Made by a program: the position numbers and the translations under genes. A DNA stretch of 27,488 nucleotides from Lachnospiraceae bacterium (GTDB lineage Bacteria > Bacillota_A > Clostridia > Lachnospirales > Lachnospiraceae): NCBI GenBank assembly GCA_004556565.1, contig SFGN01000033.1:1-27488 (forward strand), written 5' to 3'. This document shows, in pieces, positions 14,742-21,572 of this stretch. The notes beneath the pieces were generated by a model, which did not search any database, was not told the origin of the DNA, and was given only the letters and a program-made list of their open reading frames with translations. Each line of letters opens with the position of its first letter. Positions within the stretch are counted from its first letter, which is position 1.

Positions 14742-16118
14742 TTGGACTCGAGTGACGCCATACAATTTATCATATTGATTGTTTTATTACTGTTATCAGG
14801 CTTTTTCTCTTCTGCCGAAACCGCGCTTACCACAGTCAGCAAAATCAAGCTGCGCTCTCTGGCTGATGAAGGGAACAAACGGGCAGCCGATGTGTTGGAC
14901 ATTACGGAAAACCACATGTCTAAAATGCTGAGTGCTATTTTGATCGGCAATAATATCGTGAATCTTTCCGCATCTGCACTGGCAACAACACTTGCTTACG
15001 GGCTGGGCGGCTACATGGTCAGCATTGCAACCGCAATCCTGACAGTCGTAATTCTTGTATTTGGAGAAATCACACCGAAGAATGCCGCGACAGTTAAAGC
15101 CACGCAATTATCGCTCGCTTATATTCCTGTTATCAAGCCACTCATGGTTATCATGACACCGGCTATTGTAATCATCAATGCAATCTCTCGTGTAATGCTT
15201 CTGCTGCTGAGGATCAACCCCAACAGTAAAGAAAGTGCCCTGACAGAGGACGAGCTGCGTACCATCGTGGATGTAAGTCACGAAGACGGGATTATCGAGT
15301 CGGAAGAAAAAGAGATGATTTATAATGTATTTGACCTGGGCGATGCCCGTGCTAAGGACGTTATGGTTCCAAAGGTCAATGTCACTCTCGTTTCGGCCGA
15401 CAGCTCATACCACGATCTGATCGATATTTACAGAGAAGATAAGTTTACCCGGCTTCCTGTTTATGAGGAAACAACAGATAACATCATCGGAACAATTAAT
15501 ATGAAGGATCTTCTTCTTGTCAGCGACACAGAAAATTTCCGGGTGCAGGACGTCCTGAGAGAAGCTTATTTTACTTATGAATATAAAAACATTTCAGAAC
15601 TTCTTGTTGAAATGCGCGATGCTTCCCTGAATATCGCCATCGTGCTTGACGAATACGGAGAGCCGGCCGGAATCATCACTCTGGAAGACATTCTGGAAGA
15701 AATCGTCGGTGAAATCCACGATGAATATGATGAAAACGAAGAAGAGTATGTTCAGGAGCTTAATAAAAATGAATATCTGATCGAAGGTTCTATCAATCTG
15801 GATGATCTGAATGACAAGCTTTCACTGAATCTGGAATCAGAAGAATATGATTCTCTGGGCGGCTTCATTATCGAGCACCTTGACCGTCTTCCGGAAATCG
15901 GTGATAAAATCACTACTGAGGACGGCATTCGGATAGTTGTGGAAAAGATGAACAAGAACCGTGTGGAACAGGCTCACATTTATCTTCCGGCAGACAATGA
16001 CGGTGACGGATATGGTAAAAAAACCGACGAGAGTTCTGACATAGATTCCATTGATGATAACAATACAACCGATCCTGTTTCTGACAAATCCTCAGAGACA
16101 CAGAACGGTGAAGAATAA
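14742..16118 (+). CDS. CNNM/CorC (HlyC) family membrane protein with CBS domains
   Basis: This 458-residue protein carries an N-terminal DUF21/CNNM membrane domain (about 1-180, with GFFSSAETALTTVSK and ILVFGEITPKNAA), a CBS pair (about 200-320, with DVMVPKVNVTLVSAD and TRLPVYEETTDNIIGTINMKDLL), and a C-terminal CorC_HlyC domain (about 340-425). Such proteins are linked to magnesium or sodium-coupled magnesium efflux; many are mis-named hemolysins. The tail from 425 is acidic, rich in Asp/Ser and likely disordered. Start choice: a TTG at 14742 after AAGGAG at 11 nt, because no ATG fits the conserved N-terminus. This rare start and long spacing suggest low translation. It is transcribed alone and ends at a short hairpin terminator. 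Confidence 0.9.
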   Translation: MDSSDAIQFIILIVLLLLSGFFSSAETALTTVSKIKLRSLADEGNKRAADVLDITENHMSKMLSAILIGNNIVNLSASALATTLAYGLGGYMVSIATAILTVVILVFGEITPKNAATVKATQLSLAYIPVIKPLMVIMTPAIVIINAISRVMLLLLRINPNSKESALTEDELRTIVDVSHEDGIIESEEKEMIYNVFDLGDARAKDVMVPKVNVTLVSADSSYHDLIDIYREDKFTRLPVYEETTDNIIGTINMKDLLLVSDTENFRVQDVLREAYFTYEYKNISELLVEMRDASLNIAIVLDEYGEPAGIITLEDILEEIVGEIHDEYDENEEEYVQELNKNEYLIEGSINLDDLNDKLSLNLESEEYDSLGGFIIEHLDRLPEIGDKITTEDGIRIVVEKMNKNRVEQAHIYLPADNDGDGYGKKTDESSDIDSIDDNNTTDPVSDKSSETQNGEE

Positions 16119-16124
16119 CATATC

Positions 16125-16145
16125 CTCTGCAATATGCAGAGTTTT
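16125..16145 (+). terminator. Terminator after the CNNM gene
   Basis: CTCTGC (16125-16130) pairs with GCAGAG (16136-16141) over a 5-nt loop and is followed by TTTT. A second hairpin without a T-run (CGGGACT 16171-16177, AGTCCCG 16188-16194) follows. Confidence 0.7.
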
Positions 16146-16262
16146 CCCTGAAAAATGTAATCAGGGGCGGCGGGACTTCCGTCAGGGAGTCCCGTTCCTC
16201 CGGGAAAAAGCTCGATAAACCGGCTTTGCAATTTTCAGAATCCCGGCCATATCTCATTTCCT

Positions 16263-16299
16263 GCAGATTAGAAGCCTGAATATTCAGTCATCTGCTTTT
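16263..16299 (+). terminator. Hairpin with T-run upstream of tRNA-Ser
   Basis: GCAGAT (16263-16268) pairs with ATCTGC (16290-16295), enclosing the palindrome TGAATATTCA, and TTTT follows. It lies 18 bp before the tRNA. It may be a backup terminator for the CNNM transcript, so the tRNA promoter, which I could not place with confidence, would have to overlap it. Confidence 0.45.
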
Positions 16300-16316
16300 A
16301 ATTATATAAAACATAT

Positions 16317-16406
16317 GGAGACGTATCGAAGTGGCCATAACGAGAGCGACTCGAAATCGCTTTGCCGCCTGTAAGCGGCACGTGGGTTCGAATCCCACCG
16401 TCTCCG
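16317..16406 (+). tRNA. tRNA-Ser (anticodon CGA)
   Basis: This is a 90-nt class II tRNA: acceptor GGAGACG/CGTCTCC with discriminator G, anticodon stem AGCGA/TCGCT around loop CTCGAAA (anticodon CGA), long variable arm with GCCGC/GCGGC, and T-arm GTGGG-TTCGAAT-CCCAC. CCA is not encoded. Confidence 0.95.
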
Positions 16407-16414
16407 CTCTGAAT

Positions 16415-16445
16415 CCCGTATACATAAAACGTATACGGGTTTTTT
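16415..16445 (+). terminator. Terminator after tRNA-Ser
   Basis: A perfect 9-bp stem CCCGTATAC/GTATACGGG with a 7-nt loop is followed by six T's, 8 nt beyond the tRNA. Confidence 0.92.
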
Positions 16446-16521
16446 ATGCCATTATACACAGGATTTTTTTGGCAGCCATTTTACGGATTCTTTAACATGC
16501 AGAAAATCAGACGCACATCAT

Positions 16522-16550
16522 TCACATTTTACAAATGTACTCCATACAAT
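16522..16550 (+). promoter_or_regulatory. Mother-cell (sigma-E/sigma-K-like) promoter of the amidase gene
   Basis: TCACATT (16522-16528), a 14-bp spacer and CATACAAT (16543-16550) match the sigma-E pattern (TCATATT, 14 bp, CATACANT) with one mismatch. The same -10 also fits the sigma-K pattern CATANNNTA. No sigma-A promoter of similar quality was seen before the gene. Confidence 0.6.
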
Positions 16551-16581
16551 AAAACAGAGTATCTGGAAAGGACCTTCTCTT

Positions 16582-17355
16582 ATGCCATATTCAATTATGC
16601 TGGATGCCGGACACGGCGGCAGGGATCCCGGAGCCGTATACAACGGACGCAGGGAAAAAGATGACACGCTGCGTCTGGTTCTCGCCCTCGGTGAAATTCT
16701 TCAGGATAACGGTATTAATGTAGAGTACACCCGCACGACAGATGTGTTCCTGACTCCTTATGAACGTGCCATGGAGGCCAACCGTGCCGGAGTCGATTAT
16801 TTCATTTCCATACACCGCAATTCTTTTCCTACGGACAATGTTGTATCAGGAGTAGAATCTCTTGTTTATAATCTGACAGGAATTAAAGTGGAACTTGCGG
16901 AAAATATTAATGCCCAGCTAGAAACAGTCGGATTCATCAATCTGGGCGTGAAAGCCCGCCCGAACCTTGTGGTTCTTAGGCGGACCACTATGCCTGCTGT
17001 CCTTGTAGAGGTCGGTTTTATCAATTCAAACACAGACAATATGCTGTTCGACCAGAATTTTGATGATATCGCACAGGCAATTGCAGACGGAATACTGGAC
17101 ACACTTAACTCCGGTCAGGACATTCCGGCGCAGCCTTCTTTCTACCGGGTGCAGGTAGGCGCTTTCCGAAATCCGGTCTATGCAAATCGTATGCTCAGAG
17201 AACTTCTGGAGCAGGATTACCCAGCCTCTATCACAGAACGGAACGGCTACTATCTTGTCGTAGTCGGAAACTTTGACAATCTGGAAAATGCAGTGGAAAT
17301 GGAGCAGCGCCTGAAACGGGCGGGATATCAGACTCTGGTGACCAGCAGACCGTAA
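16582..17355 (+). CDS. N-acetylmuramoyl-L-alanine amidase with SPOR domain (CwlC-like)
   Basis: This 257-residue zinc amidase cleaves the bond between MurNAc and L-Ala in peptidoglycan. The amidase_3 domain spans residues 3-175, with zinc ligands His11 (LDAGHGGRDPG), Glu25 and His78 (ISIHRN) and catalytic Glu143 (VLVEVGFINS). A SPOR-like peptidoglycan-binding domain covers about 185-255 (FYRVQVGAFRNPVYANRML...YYLVVVGNF). There is no signal peptide: the protein begins MPYSIMLDAGHGG. This architecture, lack of export signal and length closely match Bacillus CwlC, a mother-cell enzyme that lyses the sporangium. The sigma-E/K-like promoter supports that reading. The ribosome site is GGAAAGGA, about 9 nt before ATG. 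A housekeeping amidase released by another route is the alternative. Confidence 0.9.
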   Translation: MPYSIMLDAGHGGRDPGAVYNGRREKDDTLRLVLALGEILQDNGINVEYTRTTDVFLTPYERAMEANRAGVDYFISIHRNSFPTDNVVSGVESLVYNLTGIKVELAENINAQLETVGFINLGVKARPNLVVLRRTTMPAVLVEVGFINSNTDNMLFDQNFDDIAQAIADGILDTLNSGQDIPAQPSFYRVQVGAFRNPVYANRMLRELLEQDYPASITERNGYYLVVVGNFDNLENAVEMEQRLKRAGYQTLVTSRP

Positions 17356-17372
17356 GGTTCGCGTGCGGCGTC

Positions 17373-17407
17373 AAAAAAGGATGCGGCTTCCTGCCACATC
17401 CTTTTTT
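17373..17407 (+). terminator. Terminator after the amidase gene
   Basis: An 11-bp stem AAAAAAGGATG/CATCCTTTTTT with an inner GGC/GCC pairing lies 17 bp after the stop codon. The A-run on one side and T-run on the other would let it work in both directions. Confidence 0.93.
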
Positions 17408-17483
17408 CTTATCATCATCCATATAAAAAACTAGTATAACCCACATTAAATACCTTATTGTTTCGGTGAGGATGCTTTTTCGA

Positions 17484-17542
17484 GTGTGCAATTGTAAAAA
17501 CGCAGGCGCAGCGGGCTACGCTGAGGCTTTTACAACTGTGCA
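17484..17542. repeat. Inverted/direct repeat hairpin downstream of glmM
   Basis: TTGTAAAA (17492-17499) and TTTTACAA (17528-17535) form an inverted pair, while TGTGCAA occurs as a direct repeat on both outer flanks (17485-17491 and 17537-17543). The loop is GC-rich (AGGCGCAGCGGGCTACGCTG). It lies 11 bp beyond the glmM stop and could be its terminator, or a dispersed intergenic element. Confidence 0.45.
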
Positions 17543-17553
17543 ATCGGTTTTAT

Positions 17554-18897
17554 TTACACTGCCAGTCCCTGTTCTTTGATAACATCAATTACCTGGTTTA
17601 CATATTTCTCACAGATTTCATCAGTATCTGCTTCAACCATGACGCGGATAACCGGCTCGGTACCGCTTTCACGAACCAGAATTCTTCCGTCATCCCCCAG
17701 TGCTTCAGCCACCGCTGCCACTGCCTTCTGAACTTCCGGGTTTTCCCTTGCAGTCTTCTTATCTGTCACACGGATATTTTTCAGAAGCTGAGGATAAATC
17801 TTGACTTCCGAGCATAATTTTGCCAGGCTCTGTTTTTTCTCCAGCATAACCTCCATAACCATCAGAGATGTAAGGATTCCGTCACCGGTGCGCGCATGCT
17901 TACTAAATATAATATGCCCCGACTGCTCGCCGCCGAGCACATATCCGTTCTGCTGCATATTCTCATAAACGTACTTATCTCCGACTTTCGTCTGCTCATA
18001 TTTCATACCGATTTTATCGCACGCTTTGTAAAGTCCGAGATTCGACATCACAGTTGTCACAATCGTATTATCCTTCAGGCGCCCTTGTTCCATCATGTAT
18101 TTTCCGCATATATACATGATCAGATCACCGTTAACTACATTTCCATTCTCATCCACCGCAATACAGCGGTCTGCATCACCGTCATAGGCAAATCCGATAT
18201 CCAGGTCTTTTTCTTTTACATATGTCTGCAATGCTTCTATATGTGTCGAACCACACTCCTTATTGATATTCAGGCCATCCGGTTCATTGCTGATAACATA
18301 GGTTTTTGCTCCCAGGGCATCAAATACACTTTTAGCAATGCTGGAAGCACTTCCGTTTGAGCAGTCGAGTCCGATTTTGATGTCTTTAAAAGACCGTGTC
18401 GCAAGGGCGATCAGATGACCGATATAGCGGTTTCTCCCTGCTGCATAATCGACAGTACGTCCGATTGCTTCTTTTTGCGCCAGCGGAAGTTCCTCTGTTT
18501 CTCCGTCAATGTATGCTTCAATCTGTTCCTCGACCTCAGCCTCTATCTTATGGCCTTTTCCATTGATAATCTTGATTCCATTGTCATAATACGGATTATG
18601 GCTTGCCGAAATCATGATGCCGCAGTCGAAATCCTCTGTCCTTACCACATAAGACACGCTCGGAGTTGTCGTCACATGAAGCAGATACGCATCCGCCCCT
18701 GACGCGGTCAGTCCTGCCGCCAGTGCATATTCAAACATATAGCTGCTTCTTCTGGTATCTTTTCCTATCACGACCCTTGCCTTATGATCTCTGCCAAAAT
18801 ACCATCCCAGAAAACGTCCGACTTTAAATGCGTGTTCTACTGTTAAATCCACATTTGCTTCACCGCGGAATCCATCGGTTCCAAAATATTTACCCAT
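17554..18897 (-). CDS. glmM: Phosphoglucosamine mutase
   Basis: This 447-residue enzyme interconverts glucosamine-6-phosphate and glucosamine-1-phosphate for UDP-GlcNAc and peptidoglycan synthesis. Signatures are the N-terminal GKYFGTDGFRGEAN, the active-site loop ISASHNPYYDNGIKI with phospho-Ser99, the metal loop AYDGDADRCIAVD, the sugar loop GGEQSGHIIF and the phosphate-binding RESGTEPVIRVM near the C-terminus. The length is standard. The ATG at 18897 follows AGAGGTAAAAGT. It is transcribed alone from TATAAT at 18942-18947. Metabolically it draws on the same GlcN-6-P pool that nagA produces and nagB drains. Confidence 0.97.
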   Translation of the reverse strand: MGKYFGTDGFRGEANVDLTVEHAFKVGRFLGWYFGRDHKARVVIGKDTRRSSYMFEYALAAGLTASGADAYLLHVTTTPSVSYVVRTEDFDCGIMISASHNPYYDNGIKIINGKGHKIEAEVEEQIEAYIDGETEELPLAQKEAIGRTVDYAAGRNRYIGHLIALATRSFKDIKIGLDCSNGSASSIAKSVFDALGAKTYVISNEPDGLNINKECGSTHIEALQTYVKEKDLDIGFAYDGDADRCIAVDENGNVVNGDLIMYICGKYMMEQGRLKDNTIVTTVMSNLGLYKACDKIGMKYEQTKVGDKYVYENMQQNGYVLGGEQSGHIIFSKHARTGDGILTSLMVMEVMLEKKQSLAKLCSEVKIYPQLLKNIRVTDKKTARENPEVQKAVAAVAEALGDDGRILVRESGTEPVIRVMVEADTDEICEKYVNQVIDVIKEQGLAV

Positions 18898-18941
18898 ACT
18901 TTTACCTCTTATTATATAACACTTTTTAAGCTACGCCTCTC

Positions 18942-18970
18942 ATTATATGCTTTTCACAACATCTCTACAA
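18942..18970 (-). promoter_or_regulatory. Promoter of glmM
   Basis: The minus strand has perfect TATAAT (18947-18942) and TTGTAG (18970-18965), spaced by 17 bp. A second TATAAT-AGAGG copy at 18905-18916 lies too near the start codon; the two form a short imperfect direct repeat (TATAATRAGAGG). Confidence 0.65.
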
Positions 18971-19009
18971 CCATTAATTACAAAGTCCTTCTTACAGCAC
19001 ATATCCGTG

Positions 19010-19067
19010 CCGGAAAATACTGACTGAACCATCATGGATGCAGGCAGAAAAAAGTTGTATTTTCCGG
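19010..19067 (-). other. Long-loop inverted repeat downstream of rpiB
   Basis: Perfect 11-bp arms CCGGAAAATAC (19010-19020) and GTATTTTCCGG (19057-19067) are separated by 36 nt. The element lies 46 bp after the rpiB stop and about 112 bp upstream of glmM. It probably ends the rpiB transcript, although the loop is long and no T-run follows the 3' arm directly. Confidence 0.45.
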
Positions 19068-19113
19068 TGTGAAATGAACATCATCCCCAACATGCCTGTC
19101 CCCGGATTCAAGA

Positions 19114-19557
19114 TTAATTTCTTTCTTCAATTGCATTCAGCAGGTCTACCCTTCTCTGGTGGCGCCCGCCTTCAAATTCTGTTCCAAGCCATACATCCAC
19201 GATCATTTTTGCCAGCTCAGCACCCACAACTCTTGCCCCAAACGCAAGTACATTACAATCATTATGCAGCCTGGACATTTTTGCCGTATAAGGCTCGCTG
19301 CACACAGCCGCGCGCACTCCTTTTACTTTATTTGCCGCAAGAGAAATTCCAAGACCGGTTCCGCAGATCAGAATTCCGCGGTCAACCTCCCCTGCCGCAA
19401 CGGCGCGGCCCACTTTTTCGCCGTAAACCGGATAATCACAGCTTTCGGAAGTATAAGTCCCGTAATCTACGACTTCATGTCCCTTTGACTTTACAAATTC
19501 AATGATCTCCGCTTTTAAGTCCAGTGCGCTGTGGTCATTTCCAATACCGATTTTCAT
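19114..19557 (-). CDS. rpiB: Ribose-5-phosphate isomerase B
   Basis: This 147-residue RpiB/LacAB family isomerase interconverts ribose-5-P and ribulose-5-P in the pentose phosphate pathway. Signatures are MKIGIGNDHSALDLKAEI at the N-terminus, GRAVAAGEVDRGILICGTGLGISLAANKVKGVRAA with the active-site Cys in LICGTG, and SRLHNDCNVLAFGARVVG. The length is typical. The ATG at 19557 lies 8 nt after AAGGAG. LacA/LacB or allose-6-P isomerases are close relatives, but the single gene and CGTG core favour RpiB. It is likely cotranscribed with, or independent of, the upstream DUF7916-like gene; the 150-bp gap holds a tandem repeat and no clear terminator. Confidence 0.95.
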   Translation of the reverse strand: MKIGIGNDHSALDLKAEIIEFVKSKGHEVVDYGTYTSESCDYPVYGEKVGRAVAAGEVDRGILICGTGLGISLAANKVKGVRAAVCSEPYTAKMSRLHNDCNVLAFGARVVGAELAKMIVDVWLGTEFEGGRHQRRVDLLNAIEERN

Positions 19558-19631
19558 ATATCTGGTCTCCTTTTTTCCCTCATATTATTTGCATTTTATC
19601 TATTTCATCCAATAAAGCTGCCGCCGCGCAA

Positions 19632-19693
19632 TTCCTGCTCACCCTGCCCGCTGCCGGCACAGTTCCTTTTCACTCTGCCCGTTAACGACACAG
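19632..19693. repeat. 31-bp tandem repeat, two copies
   Basis: Two adjacent 31-bp units (19632-19662 and 19663-19693) share 24 of 31 bases; both begin TTCCT, contain CTGCCCG and end CACAG. They lie between the DUF7916-like gene and rpiB, just after the stop codon of the former, in noncoding GC-rich sequence. Confidence 0.6.
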
Positions 19694-19709
19694 TTGTCAG
19701 GACCGGCTG

Positions 19710-20636
19710 TCAACGTCTGACAGATACCGCCATCCTGTGATAAGTATGCCGGATTCCACGGATCACCTTGCCATACTCCACAATATTTTCCGGAAGCGCC
19801 ATTCCGCCGTACCCTGCATCCCCCAGATGATGAAGGTCTGTCCCGGTCATCTTGCACATCAGGGCAATCTCTTTAATCGTCGCCGTGTCCGCACCCTCCT
19901 GGGATGTCCCGATTGCAGTCAGTGTCATACATCCAAGATCATGGGCATAAACAACCAGGCTTCTGATATATTCCATCGTAATCCCCGGAACCGTTCCCGG
20001 CGCAGGCATCAGAATAATATCCGCTCCGGCCTGTGCAAATGCTTTCACATCTTCTTTTGTAATGATTTTTTCTCCCGCTTCGCTTAAAATTCCGGCGGCA
20101 TGCATTTTCCCTGCAACCAGAATCACAGAATCTCCAAGATTTTCACGGTAAAGCTTCAGCGTATCGGTAATGGCACGGTTTGTAACTCCGATCCCCGGAT
20201 TTCCTGTAAGGACAATCATATCGACACCCATTTCCACAGCTTTCTGTGCATTTTCAAGAGTCCCGACACGGCCGGGAGACATTTTCCACATGTCGGATGT
20301 CTCCACCGTACTCTTTACATCCTGCTCCAGAGGTTCAAGATTAATACCCACCGGGCATCCTGTCAGTTCCTTTACCTTGCGGATCACCTGATCCGGTTCT
20401 GTCTTTGGAAGCCCGCGGACGACCGGCTGATTTACATCCAGCATATTGAGCAAAACAATGTCAGCCCCCATCGAGGCTACAAATTCTGCGTTTGTCACAT
20501 CACCAAGCATAGGCTGAAGTATTCCGATCGTTTCACATACAAGAATACGCCCTTCACTGGACGCTATCGCTTCCAGCAGCTCTTTTTTTGTCATTTTTTC
20601 AAAATCAGATGCTGTACAATCCAAAAATCTTTTCAC
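19710..20636 (-). CDS. DUF7916-like conserved protein (predicted TIM barrel)
   Basis: This 308-residue cytoplasmic protein has no signal peptide or membrane segment. It starts MKRFLDCTASDFEKMTKKELLEAI and then ASEGRILVCETI, followed by alternating strands and helices: GADIVLLNMLDV, GCPVGINLEPLEQ, VDMIVLTGNPG, GDSVILVAGKMHAAG, GADIILMPAPGTVPGI and TLTAIGTSQEG. The regular beta/alpha pattern and glycine-rich strand ends suggest a TIM barrel. I recall similar proteins beside PTS or sugar genes (DUF7916 in current naming), but no function is established and the family label is from memory. The start is GTG at 20636, 8 nt after AGGAGG. It has its own promoter (20726-20754). Confidence 0.8.
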   Translation of the reverse strand: MKRFLDCTASDFEKMTKKELLEAIASSEGRILVCETIGILQPMLGDVTNAEFVASMGADIVLLNMLDVNQPVVRGLPKTEPDQVIRKVKELTGCPVGINLEPLEQDVKSTVETSDMWKMSPGRVGTLENAQKAVEMGVDMIVLTGNPGIGVTNRAITDTLKLYRENLGDSVILVAGKMHAAGILSEAGEKIITKEDVKAFAQAGADIILMPAPGTVPGITMEYIRSLVVYAHDLGCMTLTAIGTSQEGADTATIKEIALMCKMTGTDLHHLGDAGYGGMALPENIVEYGKVIRGIRHTYHRMAVSVRR

Positions 20637-20725
20637 GTTTACATCCTCCTGTTTTTTTATGATTCCTTATCTGTTACGGCCATCCTCTGAAAAGATACAT
20701 GCCGTAAACCTATATTTCCACCGAC

Positions 20726-20754
20726 AGTATACTATTTTTACCGATATTTGAAAA
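20726..20754 (-). promoter_or_regulatory. Promoter of the DUF7916-like gene
   Basis: The minus strand reads TTTTCA (20754-20749), a 17-bp spacer and TATACT (20731-20726), about 85 nt upstream of the ribosome site. Confidence 0.55.
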
Positions 20755-20767
20755 GGGGAGAAAAGCT

Positions 20768-20826
20768 CATAATCGATGCAGCGTGCTCTTTCATGCAAGC
20801 ATGATTCGCACGCCTTTTCGATTATG
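20768..20826 (-). terminator. Large nested hairpin after the DUF7768-like gene
   Basis: Three nested pairings are visible: CATAATCGA/TCGATTATG (20768-20776, 20818-20826), GCGTGC/GCACGC (20781-20786, 20808-20813) and a CATG/CATG cap. It lies 9 bp beyond the stop codon. On the minus strand only GAGCTTTTCT follows, so the U-tract is modest. Terminator is the likeliest role. Confidence 0.6.
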
Positions 20827-20835
20827 GCTGAACTG

Positions 20836-21363
20836 TTACATATACATAAACTCAAACAATTCCATCTGGGAGTATTGTTTTTTATCCGGTCCCGGCATCC
20901 CGTTTTCTATATAGTCGATTACATCCTGTTTCCTGATCTGACCGGCATGAACCTCCGGCTCAAATACCAGCTCTGAAGTATCAACTTCACGGATTTCCTC
21001 AGCCTTTGTACTGATTGTGAAAAAGCGGATGTGTTTCCCCAAGTCAATTGCTTCCGTAATCTCCTGCAGCATTTCATTTGCAATGCTTCCGAACACCCAC
21101 AATTCACTACAGATTTTTATCAACTGACTGCGCCCCTTTCTTATGACTGCCGGATCGACACTTCCATTCAGATCATAATCAAACATCCTGTACGGATTCA
21201 GAGGAATACAGCCCTGCCCAAACACATACTGGCATACTGCATCCCGGCAGTAAAACCGGATTTTGGACTGCGTAGTAAAAACCAGCTTCATTTCTTCCGT
21301 ATCTTCATTTTTGTTCTTTAGCTTTTCAATATGAGATGCAAGCCTCTCTTTATCCTGCGTCAT
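20836..21363 (-). CDS. DUF7768/DUF4406-like protein (nucleoside deoxyribosyltransferase-like fold)
   Basis: This 175-residue soluble protein has a leading charged helix (residues 1-25) followed by KLVFTTQSKIRFYCRDAVCQYVFGQGCIPLNPYRMFDYDLNG and ELWVFGSIANEMLQEITEAIDLGKHIRFFTIS. The pattern of early strand, 'G-x-I-P-x-x-P' segment, 'ELWVFG' strand and 'M-x-x-E-I-x-x-A' helix resembles small proteins of the DUF4406/DUF7768 type, related in fold to nucleoside 2-deoxyribosyltransferases. The actual function is unknown. The ATG at 21363 follows AAGGAG at 6 nt. A near-consensus promoter lies at 21441-21469 and a large hairpin follows the stop. It is divergent from purC, so a nucleotide-related role is possible but unproven. 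Confidence 0.72.
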   Translation of the reverse strand: MTQDKERLASHIEKLKNKNEDTEEMKLVFTTQSKIRFYCRDAVCQYVFGQGCIPLNPYRMFDYDLNGSVDPAVIRKGRSQLIKICSELWVFGSIANEMLQEITEAIDLGKHIRFFTISTKAEEIREVDTSELVFEPEVHAGQIRKQDVIDYIENGMPGPDKKQYSQMELFEFMYM

Positions 21364-21440
21364 AAACTACTCCTTCTCAAATTCAATCGTGCCGATGGTA
21401 TCTGCTGCGTTATGTGCCGTATTATGTCATATCTCTTCTG

Positions 21441-21469
21441 ATTATATGCCCAAAAATCAAATTTGGCAA
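21441..21469 (-). promoter_or_regulatory. Promoter of the DUF7768-like gene
   Basis: The minus strand has TTGCCA (21469-21464), a 17-bp spacer and perfect TATAAT (21446-21441). Confidence 0.72.
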
Positions 21470-21572
21470 TTCCTAATAAAATCTCATTTTTCTATTGATT
21501 TTTTTGCTGAAATCTGTTTAGCTATAAGAGTTCCAGTAGATTATAAGCAAATAAATACGTGAGGTGTTACAA

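Noticed and set aside
20100..20690. 196-codon plus-strand frame opposite the DUF7916-like gene
   Set aside because: It is antisense, with His/Phe/Cys-rich composition typical of a shadow frame.
21473..21563. Purine riboswitch or clear promoter before purC
   Set aside because: No conserved purine-riboswitch core and no -35/-10 pair with acceptable spacing could be seen.
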